A stretch of DNA of 64,000 nucleotides. It comes from Salinigranum rubrum (lineage in GTDB: Archaea; Halobacteriota; Halobacteria; Halobacteriales; Haloferacaceae). The translations under genes were made by a program, and so were the position numbers. The DNA lies in contig NZ_CP026309.1 of the NCBI RefSeq assembly GCF_002906575.1, forward strand, positions 3,038,001 through 3,102,000. Reading direction: 5' to 3'. Position 1 is the first letter of the stretch; every line of letters begins with the position of its first letter. Of the stretch, positions 25,431 through 34,136 are shown in pieces. The notes under the pieces are model-generated. The model worked only from the letters and a program-made list of their open reading frames with translations, searched no databases and had not been told where the DNA came from.

Positions 25431-27809
25431 TCACTCCTCCGCGTCCGTGACTGCTCGCCAGATGCGCTCGGACGTCAGCGGCATGTCGACGGTGTCGACG
25501 CCGAACGGTTGCAGTGCGTCGACGACGGCGTTCACCACCGCGGGCGGGGCCGCAATCGCTCCGGCCTCACCGACGCCCTTGACGCCCAGCGGGTTGTGCG
25601 GACAGGGCGTGACCGTGGAGTCCCACTCGATGTCGATGAGCTGTCCGGCCTTCGGCATCGCGTACGACTGGAGCGACCCCGTCACGAGGTTCCCCTGGTC
25701 GTCGTAGACGGCTTCCTCCTGGAGCGCCTGTCCGAGCCCCTGTGCGACGCCGCCGTGGATCTGACCCTCGACGAGTTTCGGGTTGATCTGGGTGCCGACG
25801 TCGTCGATGGCGACGTACCGTTCGAGTTCGACTTCGCCCGCGTCGGGGTCGACCGCCACGACGGCGACGTGGGTGCCGAACGGGAACGTGTAGTTGGGCG
25901 GGTCGAAGTAGGTCGTCGCGTCCAGTCCCGGCTCCATCCCCTGGGGAAGCTCCGCCGTGCCACCGTAGGCGATTTCGGCGACCTCCGCGAGAGATATCGA
26001 GCGGTTCGGAGCGCCCCTGACCGAGAACGTCCCGTCTTCGAATTCGAGGTCCGCCTCGGCGACTTCGAGCCGGTGGCCGGCGATCCGTCGAGCTTTTTCG
26101 AGCACCTTCTCCGCGCTCTCTGCGAGCGCACTCCCGCCGACGGGCATCGCTCGACTCCCCGAGGTCCCGTGTCCCTCGGAGACTGCCGCGGTGTCGCCCT
26201 CGTGAATCTCGACGTCTTCGAACGGGACACCGAGTGCTCCGGCGACGATCTGTGTGTACGCGGTGCGGTGGCCGGTCCCGATTTCGGCCGTGCCGACCCT
26301 GACGACGACCCGGCCCGACGGCTTGACGTGGACGATACCAGTCTCGGTCCGCCCGGGGGCGGCGCCGCAGGCTTCGACGTAACACGAGAGGCCGAGGCCC
26401 AGATACCGACCCTCCTCGCGGGCCCGTGACTGGCGCTCGCGGAACGCGTCGTAGTCCACCGCGTCGAGTGCCCGGTCGAGCGTCTTCTCGTAGTCCCCCG
26501 AGTCGTACGTCCGCCCGAGCCCCGTCTCGTAGGGGAACGCATCCGGTGGAACGAAGTTCCGGCGACGGAACTCCGCGGGGTCCATGTCGAGTTCGTGCGC
26601 CACCGTGTCCATCAGACGCTCGGTGAAGTAGGTGGCCTCCGGACGGCCCGCGCCACGGTACGCCGACAACGGCGCGGTGTTGGTGAACACCCCGGTCGTG
26701 TGGACGTACGCCCCCGGAACGACGTACTGGCCGTTGGCCATCACCCCGAGGTTGGTCGGCACGCCGGACCCGCCGGGGACCAGGTACGCTCCCACGGGGG
26801 CCGTGGTTTCGACGTGGAAGCCCCGGAGAGTGCCGTCGTCGTCTACACCCGCCGTGGCGTGGACGATGTGGTGGCGGGCGTGGATCATCGACAGGAAGTC
26901 CTCGGTTCGGGTGGCGACCCACTTCACGGGTCGTTCGAGCCGCATCGCACACCATGCCGCCAGCAGGTGACCGGTGTAGGGGAACAGTTTCGCGCCGAAG
27001 CCACCGCCGACGTCCGGCGGTCGTACCCGGATGCGGTGGTCCGGAAGCCCCAGCGTCTCCGAGAGGTCCGCCTGGACCTGATGGGGGTTCTGCGTGGACA
27101 TCTCGACGAAGAGTTCGCCGTCAGAGGCGCGGTACTGCGCCACTGCGGCCCGTGGCTCCATCGCCGTCGGACTCACTCGGTTTATTTCTAAGTCGAGTTC
27201 GACGACGGTGTCCGCGGCATCGAGCGCCGCCTCCGCCGCCGCCTGGTCGCCGGTGTCCCAGGTGAACGCGAGGTTCCGTGGCGCACCGTCGTGGATTGTC
27301 GGGGCGTCGTCGGTCATCGCCGCCTTCGGGTCGACGAGGGCGTCGAGACGGCCGTAGTCGACGTCGATGGCGTCGACCGCGTCACGGGCGGTGTAGCGGT
27401 CCTCCGCGACGACGGCCGCGACGGGTTGGCCCTGATACGTGACCTTCCCGTCGGCCAGCAGCGGATGTGGGGGGACGGCGGCGTCCGTCTCGCTATCGGA
27501 CTCCGCGGACCCGCCGGTCGGGTTCTCCGTCCGCATGTAGCCGGGGGCGTCCGAGGACTCGACGTCCGCCCACGTGACGGTATCGAGCACGCCCTCCATC
27601 GCCGCCGCCTCGCTCACGTCGACGGAGTCGACCGTCGCGTGTCCGTACTGGCTCCCGAGCAGGGCGAGGTGGACTTCGCCCGGGTACGAGAGGTCGTCCG
27701 TGTACTCCGCATCGCCGGTGATGAGGTGAGGGTCTTCCCGACGCTGAATCGCCGCTCCGAGCAGTTCGCTCGGGACGAGCGCGCCGCCCTCAACGGTCCC
27801 GGGTGGCAT
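25431..27809 (-). CDS. Xanthine/CO dehydrogenase-family molybdenum-binding large subunit (form II type)
   Basis: This 792-residue protein is a molybdopterin-cytosine-dinucleotide-type large subunit of the xanthine oxidase/CoxL family. Conserved blocks are RPPDVGGGFGAKLFPYTGHLLAAW, the substrate loop SAYRGAGRPEATYFTERL (form II AYRGAGR rather than CODH form I AYxCSFR), the cofactor block GTAEIGTGHRTAYTQI and the active-site Glu in GVGEAGAIAAPPAVVNAV. The start at ATG 27809 gives MPPGTVEGGALVPSELLGAAIQRREDPHLITG. Neither the FAD-binding medium subunit nor the 2Fe-2S small subunit is adjacent, which is unusual because the three normally form an operon. The substrate is unknown. A 14-bp palindrome lies in its promoter. 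Confidence 0.9.
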   Translation of the reverse strand: MPPGTVEGGALVPSELLGAAIQRREDPHLITGDAEYTDDLSYPGEVHLALLGSQYGHATVDSVDVSEAAAMEGVLDTVTWADVESSDAPGYMRTENPTGGSAESDSETDAAVPPHPLLADGKVTYQGQPVAAVVAEDRYTARDAVDAIDVDYGRLDALVDPKAAMTDDAPTIHDGAPRNLAFTWDTGDQAAAEAALDAADTVVELDLEINRVSPTAMEPRAAVAQYRASDGELFVEMSTQNPHQVQADLSETLGLPDHRIRVRPPDVGGGFGAKLFPYTGHLLAAWCAMRLERPVKWVATRTEDFLSMIHARHHIVHATAGVDDDGTLRGFHVETTAPVGAYLVPGGSGVPTNLGVMANGQYVVPGAYVHTTGVFTNTAPLSAYRGAGRPEATYFTERLMDTVAHELDMDPAEFRRRNFVPPDAFPYETGLGRTYDSGDYEKTLDRALDAVDYDAFRERQSRAREEGRYLGLGLSCYVEACGAAPGRTETGIVHVKPSGRVVVRVGTAEIGTGHRTAYTQIVAGALGVPFEDVEIHEGDTAAVSEGHGTSGSRAMPVGGSALAESAEKVLEKARRIAGHRLEVAEADLEFEDGTFSVRGAPNRSISLAEVAEIAYGGTAELPQGMEPGLDATTYFDPPNYTFPFGTHVAVVAVDPDAGEVELERYVAIDDVGTQINPKLVEGQIHGGVAQGLGQALQEEAVYDDQGNLVTGSLQSYAMPKAGQLIDIEWDSTVTPCPHNPLGVKGVGEAGAIAAPPAVVNAVVDALQPFGVDTVDMPLTSERIWRAVTDAEE

Positions 27810-27856
27810 CCGGCTACGTCCACCCGGGTGACGATGTGCTGTCGTGCGTACTGGTC

Positions 27857-27882
27857 CATCCCATGGGATGTGTCGACGTATA
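27857..27882 (-). promoter_or_regulatory. Promoter of the CoxL-like gene with 14-bp palindrome
   Basis: A TATA-like GATATACG (about 27875-27882, minus strand) is followed by the perfect palindrome CATCCCATGGGATG (27857-27870), about 50 nt before the ATG at 27809. The palindrome covers the expected transcription start, which fits an operator. Confidence 0.5.
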
Positions 27883-28039
27883 TCGCAAACGAACAAGAAC
27901 GGTTCGGTACGCGTCGAGCTGTCAGTGGACAAACGTGTATCGCACGATCACCCGATATGAGCCCTTGCCTCGGCGGGTGGGTTCGGGGCGTTCGACCGAA
28001 CGCGGGGGGAGTGTCACGACGGCCCCCCGACTCGGGGAC

Positions 28040-28182
28040 TCAACCGAAGAGCCGCTGTCGAATCGAACGGATATGTGGGCGCTCAGCCAGTAACACGGTC
28101 GTCTCGAGGTCGTCGAGGACGGACAGCGTCAGCGATCCGCCGACGATTCGGGACACCAGTCCCCGCTCCGTCGCCCCAACGA
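28040..28182 (-). pseudogene. Truncated UspA-type C-terminal fragment
   Basis: The minus strand encodes VIVGATERGLVSRIVGG then SLTLSVLDDLETTVLLAERP and a natural-looking stop after RQRLFG. This is the C-terminal end of a Usp-like domain, with GATERGLxSRIVGGS as the nucleotide-loop region. The N-terminal two thirds are missing; sequence upstream of about 28182 belongs to the opposite-strand copy. It is a remnant, not a full gene. Confidence 0.6.
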
Positions 28183-28417
28183 TGACCGGCCTCGCGAACG
28201 CGACCCTGCGTGTCGAAACGGGCGACGTCGAGGAGGCAATCGAACAGGCCGCCACGGACAGTTCCACGGTGATCATCGGGGCGACGGAGAAAGGTCTCCT
28301 GTCCCGCCTGTTGCGAGGGGCACTCGTGTTGGACGTGGTCGACGACGTCGAGTGTTCGTGTTGCTCGCCGAACGTGCACGGAAACGGCGTCTCTCAGAAC
28401 GACTGGTGGGTGACTGA
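28180..28417 (+). pseudogene. Second truncated UspA-type fragment, head-to-head with the first
   Basis: The plus strand reads TLRVETGDVEEAIEQAATDS, then VIIGATEKGLLSRLLRGALV and DVVDDVECS, then shifts by one base to VLLAERARKRRLSERLVGD and a stop. It is clearly homologous to the fragment on the other strand starting within about 5 bp. Both copies lack the N-terminal part, so an inverted duplication or deletion has left two tails joined at their broken ends. Confidence 0.6.
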
Positions 28418-28582
28418 CGAGTTCCCGTATCGATGAGTTCCGGCGGCGGCGCGCGCTCGAAGGAGTCGAACCCGCAGCGTACGCGTCCTGGACCCAGCAC
28501 ACACGTCGAAAACCCGTATTCGCGCTCGGTTGGTACCACTGAGCACAGGACTTCCGAACCGAAACCGACGCAGAAACTCACT

Positions 28583-28599
28583 TGTGTACTGAGAACACA
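28583..28599. promoter_or_regulatory. Inverted repeat TGTGT-N7-ACACA before the FilR1-type regulator
   Basis: Five-base arms (28583-28587 and 28595-28599) flank a 7-nt spacer about 25-40 nt upstream of the regulator's ATG. The position suits autoregulation. Confidence 0.35.
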
Positions 28600-28622
28600 T
28601 AACATGAAAAGCGCGATACATC

Positions 28623-29405
28623 ATGAACTCGTCGCTCGAAGACGTCGAATTTCTCGCTCGCTCGGAGCACCGGGTGAGGGCACTCGAAGCGCTGGCCGAC
28701 GGTCCGCACAGTCGGTCCGATCTTAAGTCGCTGACCGGAGCGTCGTCGTCCACGGTCGGCCGCATGCTCGGCGAGTTCGAGACGCGAAACTGGATCAGGA
28801 GGGAGGGACACTGGTTCGAGGCCACGCCGCTGGGCGCGTTCGTCATCGAGGGGATGACGACCCTGCTCGAGCGAATGGAAACGGAGGGAAAACTGCGCGA
28901 GGCGATGCGGTGGTTCCCGACCGACGACGTGGACTTCGAGGCCATCCGGTGTCTGAACGACGCCGAAATCGTGTTCCCATCCGAGAGCGACCCGCTGGCA
29001 CCGATCAGGAGCGCAGGCCGGCAGTTGCGTACCGGGACACGACTCCGCTTTCTCACGACGCAGGTCACCGTGCCGTATCTCGAAATCGTGCGAGAAGGTG
29101 TCGTTCACGAGGGATTGGAAGTGGAGGGGGTGGTGACGCCCGATGTCCACGAGACGCTCGTGGACGACGCTGCCCTGGCAGCCGTGTACGGTGACCTGTG
29201 TGATTCGGGCGACGTGGTCTTCTTCGTCACGGAAGGCGTTCCGCTCGTCTTGCAGATCATCGACGACGGCGTGGGGATCGGTCTCGTCGACGACTCGGCG
29301 AATCCCCGAGGACTGGTCCGCAGCGACGACGAGAGCGTCCACAGATGGGCGGTCGAGACGTTCGAAGCCTGGCGCGACGAGGCGGAACGAGTCTGTGGAC
29401 CGTAG
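28623..29405 (+). CDS. Winged-helix regulator with FilR1-like sensor domain
   Basis: A 260-residue regulator. Residues about 1-75 form a winged HTH (EDVEFLARSEHRVRALEALADGP, then SRSDLKSLTGASSSTVGRML and NWIRREGHWFEATPLG). The remainder (about 120-255) resembles the FilR1/methanogenesis-regulator middle domain, with FLTTQVTVPYLEIVREGV, EGVVTPDVHETLVDDAAL and VPLVLQIIDDGVGIGLVDDS. This is the common haloarchaeal two-domain repressor architecture, with the C-terminal part expected to bind a small ligand. The ATG at 28623 is close to a TATA-like region and the inverted repeat at 28583-28599. The neighbouring DUF1326/DUF2182 operon is a plausible but unproven target. Confidence 0.82.
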   Translation: MNSSLEDVEFLARSEHRVRALEALADGPHSRSDLKSLTGASSSTVGRMLGEFETRNWIRREGHWFEATPLGAFVIEGMTTLLERMETEGKLREAMRWFPTDDVDFEAIRCLNDAEIVFPSESDPLAPIRSAGRQLRTGTRLRFLTTQVTVPYLEIVREGVVHEGLEVEGVVTPDVHETLVDDAALAAVYGDLCDSGDVVFFVTEGVPLVLQIIDDGVGIGLVDDSANPRGLVRSDDESVHRWAVETFEAWRDEAERVCGP

Positions 29406-29631
29406 GTGCCGTTTCGTCGGACGGCGCCGCCTCGGGAGGGGCCGACTCTCGCACCGCTATACAGGACTGTCGTCGGTGACGACTCTTCTGGCAGACGAAG
29501 TCGACGACCGGGGCGCTTGCACGTGATGGGTTGGGTGCATCGTCTGCACAGTGGGAGCGGGGTGGGTGAATATCACTAGATACCTACATGATAGTACCGC
29601 CCGAACCGGTTCCCGTTGTGGATGAACGACC

Positions 29632-30246
29632 ATGTCAGTAGAAAACCAAGAGCGATGGAGCATCAAGGGAGAGTTCGTCGAGGCCTGCAACTGCTCGGCG
29701 CCGTGTCAGTGTCTGTGGAACGAGGCCCCCGACGACGACGAGTGTACCGCAGCCCTCTTCTGGCACATCGATGAGGGCGAGTACGAGGGAGTCGACCTGA
29801 GTGGTCTGACGGCGGGCGCCCTCGTCTACGACCAGGGTATCCTCTTCGAGGGTGATTGGGACCTGGTCGTTCTCGTCGACGAACAAGCGACCGACGCACA
29901 GGCGGCGGCGCTCGGAGACATCTTCATGGGTCGAGCGGGCGGCGTCATGGGTGCCGTCGCCGAACTCGTCGACGAGGTGAAAGACACGGTGGTCGTGCCC
30001 ATCAGCTACTCGAAACAGAACGGCCACCTCTCGGTCGCGGCGGGCGACGTCGTGGCGATCGAGGCGGACGCCATCGAGGGGTTCGAGGAGGTACCCGGAG
30101 AGGTTTCACCCCATCCGCTCACCCCGCCATCGATGACCGCATCCACCGGCAAATCTACGACGGCGACCGTGTCGTTCAACGACGAGTTCTCCTGGGACGT
30201 GTCCGGAAACAACTCCTACTTCGGCGAGTTCGAGTACGAGGGATAG
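29632..30246 (+). CDS. DUF1326 domain-containing protein
   Basis: A 204-residue soluble protein of the DUF1326 family. The signature N-terminus WSIKGEFVEACNCSAPCQCLW, with a CNCxxPCQC cysteine cluster, is a likely metal- or thiol-active site. GWHIDEG-like and DWDLVVLVDEQATDAQAAAL blocks and a beta-rich C-terminus also agree with the family. The role of DUF1326 proteins is not established. It is followed 21 bp later by a DUF2182 membrane protein, a pairing seen repeatedly in bacteria and haloarchaea that implies a shared function, possibly involving metal handling. Confidence 0.9.
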   Translation: MSVENQERWSIKGEFVEACNCSAPCQCLWNEAPDDDECTAALFWHIDEGEYEGVDLSGLTAGALVYDQGILFEGDWDLVVLVDEQATDAQAAALGDIFMGRAGGVMGAVAELVDEVKDTVVVPISYSKQNGHLSVAAGDVVAIEADAIEGFEEVPGEVSPHPLTPPSMTASTGKSTTATVSFNDEFSWDVSGNNSYFGEFEYEG

Positions 30247-30267
30247 CCCTCGGGAGGACCGTTCTCG

Positions 30268-31077
30268 ATGCACGCACTAGACGGGTTACGAGGTCGCATC
30301 GAACGCAGGCGAATCCCGCTCGTCGCGCTCGCGACGTACCTGGTCGCGCTGCTCGCGTGGGTCGCGCTCGTCGAGCGGTGGCTCCCGATGCCAGGGACAG
30401 GAGCGGGTGCCGACATGCGAATGGTCGACCCGGGCGCCCCCGAGGCGATGGCGCTGGCGAACGGGCTGTCGGGGATGGGACTGTATCTGCTCATGTGGGG
30501 GGTGATGATGGTCGCGATGATGTACCCCGCGACAGTCCCCCTGTTTCGGCTGTACGACGGGACGCTCAAGCGAGCGACGAAGCGCGAACGGGTGACGCGG
30601 CTCGGTGCGTTCGTGGGCACGTACACCGTCGTCTGGGCGCTCACGGGAATCGTGCCGCTCGCGGTGAACCGTGTCGTTCCGCTCGCCGCCCTCGCCAACG
30701 AAAACGGCTCGGTCCTGCTGGGCGGGTCGTTGCTGGTACTGTCGGCGTATCAGCTCTCCTCGTACAAGCGCCACTGTCTCGATTACTGTCGGTCGCCACT
30801 GGGTTTCCTCGCCGACCACTATCGCCCCGGGGTTCGTGGGGCGATACGGTTGAGCGGCCGGTTCAGCGGCTTCTGTCTCGGGTGCTGCTGGGCGTTGATG
30901 GGTCTCGTGGTCGTCGTCGGCTCGATGAACCTGCTGTGGATGGCCGGTGTCACCGTGGTCGTCTCGCTCGAACGGGCGGTGTCGTGGGGCGACCGACTGG
31001 CGACGGCCACCGGACTCGTCGCCGGTCTCGTGGGTGCCGGACTCGTCGTGACGAGTCTGCTGGCACCGCTCGGATGA
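30268..31077 (+). CDS. DUF2182 integral membrane protein (predicted metal-binding)
   Basis: A 269-residue membrane protein with about six to seven helices. The hallmark helix GLYLLMWGVMMVAMMYPATVPL contains the Met-rich MxxMMxPxxxP motif of DUF2182. LSSYKRHCLDYCRSPLGFL and FSGFCLGCCWALM add conserved cysteines and a His that could bind metal. Members are described as predicted metal-binding integral membrane proteins. It shares an operon with the DUF1326 gene upstream (21-bp gap). The function is unknown; a metal transport or insertion role is an inference from the Met/Cys/His-rich helices. Confidence 0.9.
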   Translation: MHALDGLRGRIERRRIPLVALATYLVALLAWVALVERWLPMPGTGAGADMRMVDPGAPEAMALANGLSGMGLYLLMWGVMMVAMMYPATVPLFRLYDGTLKRATKRERVTRLGAFVGTYTVVWALTGIVPLAVNRVVPLAALANENGSVLLGGSLLVLSAYQLSSYKRHCLDYCRSPLGFLADHYRPGVRGAIRLSGRFSGFCLGCCWALMGLVVVVGSMNLLWMAGVTVVVSLERAVSWGDRLATATGLVAGLVGAGLVVTSLLAPLG

Positions 31078-31293
31078 GACTAGGACCCAACTGCGACGGT
31101 CAGGTGCCCTGGCGTCTCTCAGCGCGTCGGGAGTCGCTTGCGGTCGATGGCCCTCTGCGAGGCAGTCGCGAGTGCGCGAGTTCCAACGGCTGACTGAACG
31201 TTTGCTCTTCTCGAACGGAGACTCGGGTCACGAAGCCACGCGGAACCGACTCCCCTCACGAGAGTTTTTGTCGCGGCACGACCCAGACCGTGC

Positions 31294-31842
31294 ATGTCGA
31301 GCGACGATGCGCGCGTCCCGCTGTTGACACAGTCCGACCTCCCCGAGGAGTACCGGTACCTCTTCGACAACGAGGCGCTCGGCGACCTCAACCTCTTCCG
31401 GTCGATGGCGCACGTCCCCCGGGCGATGCAGGCGTACATGCGGTTCGGGACGGCGCTGTGGAACGCCGGCACGCTGTCGACGCGCGAGCGCGAACTGGCG
31501 ATTCTGGCGGTCGCGCGGACGCTCCGGTCGGAGTACGAGTGGCACCAGCACGTCGAGTTGGGGCGGGAGGCGGGCGTCACGGACGAGGAACTGGGGGCGC
31601 TCGCCCGCGGGGCCGACTGTGAACTCACCGAGCGCGAACAGGGCGTCGTTCGGTACGCGAGCGCGGTGGCGACGGGGACGGTGACCGACCCGCTGTTCGA
31701 GGCCGTCGTCGACGTCACCGACATCGACACGACGGTCGGCCTGACGATGCTGGCCGGACACTACCTCATGACCGCGCGCATCCTCGACGCCCTGTCGGTC
31801 CCGGTCGACGGCGACGGGTTCGTCGGCTGGTCGGTGGAGTGA
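31294..31842 (+). CDS. Carboxymuconolactone decarboxylase family protein
   Basis: A 182-residue all-helical protein of the CMD/AhpD-like superfamily. The conserved core is LSTRERELAILAVARTL then SEYEWHQHVELGREAGVTDEEL; the YEWHxH segment is the family's general-base region. There is no CxxC pair, so it is not a peroxidase-type AhpD and more closely resembles the gamma-carboxymuconolactone decarboxylase type. The N-terminus VPLLTQSDLPEEYRYLF is typical of stand-alone haloarchaeal members. The substrate is unknown. It is convergent with the membrane-protein gene ending at 31854, leaving only 11 bp. Confidence 0.88.
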   Translation: MSSDDARVPLLTQSDLPEEYRYLFDNEALGDLNLFRSMAHVPRAMQAYMRFGTALWNAGTLSTRERELAILAVARTLRSEYEWHQHVELGREAGVTDEELGALARGADCELTEREQGVVRYASAVATGTVTDPLFEAVVDVTDIDTTVGLTMLAGHYLMTARILDALSVPVDGDGFVGWSVE

Positions 31843-31853
31843 CGGGAGACGAG

Positions 31854-33185
31854 TCAACTCGCTGTCTCGTTCCGCGGCGGCATCCAGTCCGGCCGCTCGA
31901 CGGTGGTCTCGCCGACGCGTTCGTGTCGCAGCGACACCGTCGCGACCCGGTCGCTGTCCGGGAGTCGGTACGTCGCGTCGACCCGGACCACCAGTCCCTC
32001 GTCGGAGACGAGTCCGGTGGCCCGGTAGTCCTCGAACCGGCGGTCGGTGGTTCCCACGACGGTGATCCGGTAGGAGACCCGGTTGCTTCGCTGGACCCGG
32101 TCGACCAGCGTGGAGCGGTCCCCCGAGAGATACCAGGTGACGAGCGCCTGGGACCGTTCGACGACCTGGCCCGTCCCGGGGTCGTCGGCGTCGCCGACCC
32201 GGAGGGCACCGTCGCCCTGCTGGAGGTATCTGCCCTCCCCGTCGGCGTAGAGGTCCCGGTCGATGACGGGAACCAGGTCGGACTCGAAGGTCCCCGACTG
32301 GGTGCCGCGCGAGCGATACACCGTCTCGTTCTCGACGCGGACGACCTCCCGGGCCGTCCCGACCGTCTCGTTGCCGATTCGCTCGGTGTAGGTGACGTGC
32401 ATGGTGAACGAGCGGTTCTCGAGAGCCGCCGCGTGGCCCCGGGCGAGGACCGCCGTGTCGTCGATTCCTGCCGCGGTCAGCCCGGGGAGGACCGTCCGAG
32501 GTTCCGGAGTCGCCGCCGACGTGGCTGGCAGCGCGGTGGTGTCCTCGGCGGCGTCGACCGTCGCTGTGGCGTTCGAGTCGGCTGGGGGCGCGTCGGCCCA
32601 CGCCTGGGCGACGAGTCCACCGCCGACGAGAACCACGCCGAGGAGGAGAACGGCGGGGACCACCCACTGGTAGGCGTGGACCGCTGCGGCGACCGTGCTG
32701 GCTGTCGCAGGCCGAGTCGTGTCGAGCGGTCCGGCGTCGGCGGGCGACCCGGTCTTCGGGTCTCGTGTGTCGGTCTCGGATGTCCTGGCCGACTGCGGCC
32801 GGCCGACGGTCTCACTCCCGACGCCGAGGTGTTCGTGGAACAGACGGTCAGTCGTCACCGGGTCGAGCCCGTACCGGATCATTTCATACACGGTGTTGGC
32901 GTCCCAGGCACGCGCATCGCGTTTTTCGGCCAGTCGTCGGGTCCGCTCGGCGTCGACGCCGACCACCGCGTCGACCGAGTCACGTGGGAGGCCACGACCA
33001 GGGAGGGGGAGGAGCCCTTCGCGTGCGATGGCGACGACTCGACGCTCGTCTCCCCGGGCCGCGCGAACCACTGGCGGGTCGACCTCGACGTCCCACCCGC
33101 GCGCGGTCAGGAGCGCGCCGACGAACGTCGCCCGTTCCCGTCCGGAGAGACGGGCCAGGTGGTCGTCGAAGGGAGTTCGCTCCAT
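31854..33185 (-). CDS. Single-pass membrane protein with restriction-endonuclease-like N-terminus and LolA-like extracellular domain
   Basis: The protein has about 443 residues. The cytoplasmic N-terminal part (about 1-110) starts ERTPFDDHLARLSGRERATF, then GALLTARGWDVEVDPPVVRA and AARGDERRVVAIAREG, a pattern like the haloarchaeal Mrr-like endonuclease fold but without a clear catalytic triad. A linker leads to one transmembrane helix (VVPAVLLLGVVLVGGGLVAQ). An extracellular domain of about 230 residues follows, with beta-strand patterns such as TMHVTYTERIGNETV and VTYRITVVGTTDRRFEDY resembling LolA/LppX-type lipoprotein-carrier folds. The start ATG at 33185 was preferred over one nine codons upstream. 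The function is unknown. Confidence 0.68.
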   Translation of the reverse strand: MERTPFDDHLARLSGRERATFVGALLTARGWDVEVDPPVVRAARGDERRVVAIAREGLLPLPGRGLPRDSVDAVVGVDAERTRRLAEKRDARAWDANTVYEMIRYGLDPVTTDRLFHEHLGVGSETVGRPQSARTSETDTRDPKTGSPADAGPLDTTRPATASTVAAAVHAYQWVVPAVLLLGVVLVGGGLVAQAWADAPPADSNATATVDAAEDTTALPATSAATPEPRTVLPGLTAAGIDDTAVLARGHAAALENRSFTMHVTYTERIGNETVGTAREVVRVENETVYRSRGTQSGTFESDLVPVIDRDLYADGEGRYLQQGDGALRVGDADDPGTGQVVERSQALVTWYLSGDRSTLVDRVQRSNRVSYRITVVGTTDRRFEDYRATGLVSDEGLVVRVDATYRLPDSDRVATVSLRHERVGETTVERPDWMPPRNETAS

Positions 33186-33244
33186 TGTCGAGTTCAGGGA
33201 CGCGAGCGGCAAAGCGTCTCTGGCTATCGGTGGCTCCGTTCGAG

Positions 33245-33290
33245 CGACGACGGTCGTCGGCTCTGTCGTCGACCCACGACTGAGTCGTGG
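33245..33290 (-). terminator. Two short hairpins after panB (possible terminator)
   Basis: CGACGAC/GTCGTCG (33245-33259) and CCACGAC-TGA-GTCGTGG (33274-33290) lie in the 117-nt gap downstream of panB. No T run follows, so this is a weak terminator or processing-signal candidate. Confidence 0.3.
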
Positions 33291-33302
33291 CTCGCGGGGT
33301 AG

Positions 33303-34136
33303 CTACTCTTCGTCGTCGATCGGGTCGAAGACGTTCTCCGACGCCGGGAACGTCCCACCTCGAACGTCGTCGACGTAGGACTCCACCGCGTCCTGCACGA
33401 CCGCGTTCAGGTCGGCGTACTGTTTCGAGAGTCGGTACGACTCCTCGCTCAACCCGAGGACGTCGGTGACGACGAGCACCTGTCCGTCGACGTATCGCCC
33501 CGCCCCGATTCCGATCGTCGGAACGTCGACCGCTTCGGTGACCTGCCTGCCCGTCTCTTCGGTGACCGCTTCGAGAATGATCGAGAACGCACCGGCATGT
33601 TCTAGCTGTTCTGCGGTCGCTACCAGCGCCTCGACGGTGGCTGAACTCCCGTCTCCCCGTCCCTGGACGTACCCGCCGCCGATCTGCCTCATCCGCTGGG
33701 GGGTCAGTCCGATGTGCCCCACGACGGGCACCCCGAGTTCAGTGAGGCGAGAGACGATTTCGATGGTCGTCTCTCCCTGCGGTGCCGTCTCCAGTTTCAC
33801 CGCGTCCGCGCCCGCCTCTTTCATGAATCGACCGGCGTTCTCGACGGACGTTTCGAGCGACGCCCCGTACGACAGAAACGGCAGATCGGCGACGACCATC
33901 GCGTCCTCGACCGCCCGGTCGACGGCCGCCGTGTTCGACACCGCCTCGTCGAGCGTGACCGGGAGCGTATCGTCGTATCCCAGGTGGTTGTCGCCGGCGC
34001 TGTCCCCGACGAGAATCATGTCGACGCCGCCTCTGTCGACCTGGCGGGCGATGGGGGCGTCGTACGCGGTCAACATCGTGAGGGGGTCGCCGTGTTCGTA
34101 CTTCTCGAGGATATCCGGAATCGATGTACGGCCCAT
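33303..34136 (-). CDS. panB: 3-methyl-2-oxobutanoate hydroxymethyltransferase
   Basis: PanB transfers a hydroxymethyl group from methylenetetrahydrofolate (or its archaeal pterin equivalent) to 2-oxoisovalerate, giving ketopantoate for coenzyme A synthesis. The 277-residue protein shows LTMLTAYDAPIARQVDRGG, LVGDSAGDNHLGYDDTLPVT (metal-binding Asp residues), DLPFLSYGAS, ADAVKLETA, VVGHIGLTPQRMRQIGGGY and PTIGIGAGRYVDGQVLVVTD, all PanB landmarks. The ATG at 34136 gives the standard MGRTSIPDILEKY start. Length and motifs are complete. No other pantothenate or CoA gene is adjacent. Confidence 0.95.
   Translation of the reverse strand: MGRTSIPDILEKYEHGDPLTMLTAYDAPIARQVDRGGVDMILVGDSAGDNHLGYDDTLPVTLDEAVSNTAAVDRAVEDAMVVADLPFLSYGASLETSVENAGRFMKEAGADAVKLETAPQGETTIEIVSRLTELGVPVVGHIGLTPQRMRQIGGGYVQGRGDGSSATVEALVATAEQLEHAGAFSIILEAVTEETGRQVTEAVDVPTIGIGAGRYVDGQVLVVTDVLGLSEESYRLSKQYADLNAVVQDAVESYVDDVRGGTFPASENVFDPIDDEE

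Noticed and set aside
33274-33290. CCACGAC-TGA-GTCGTGG hairpin as another IS605 end
   Set aside because: The stem resembles such ends but the flanking CTCC-type context is missing. A post-panB hairpin is simpler.
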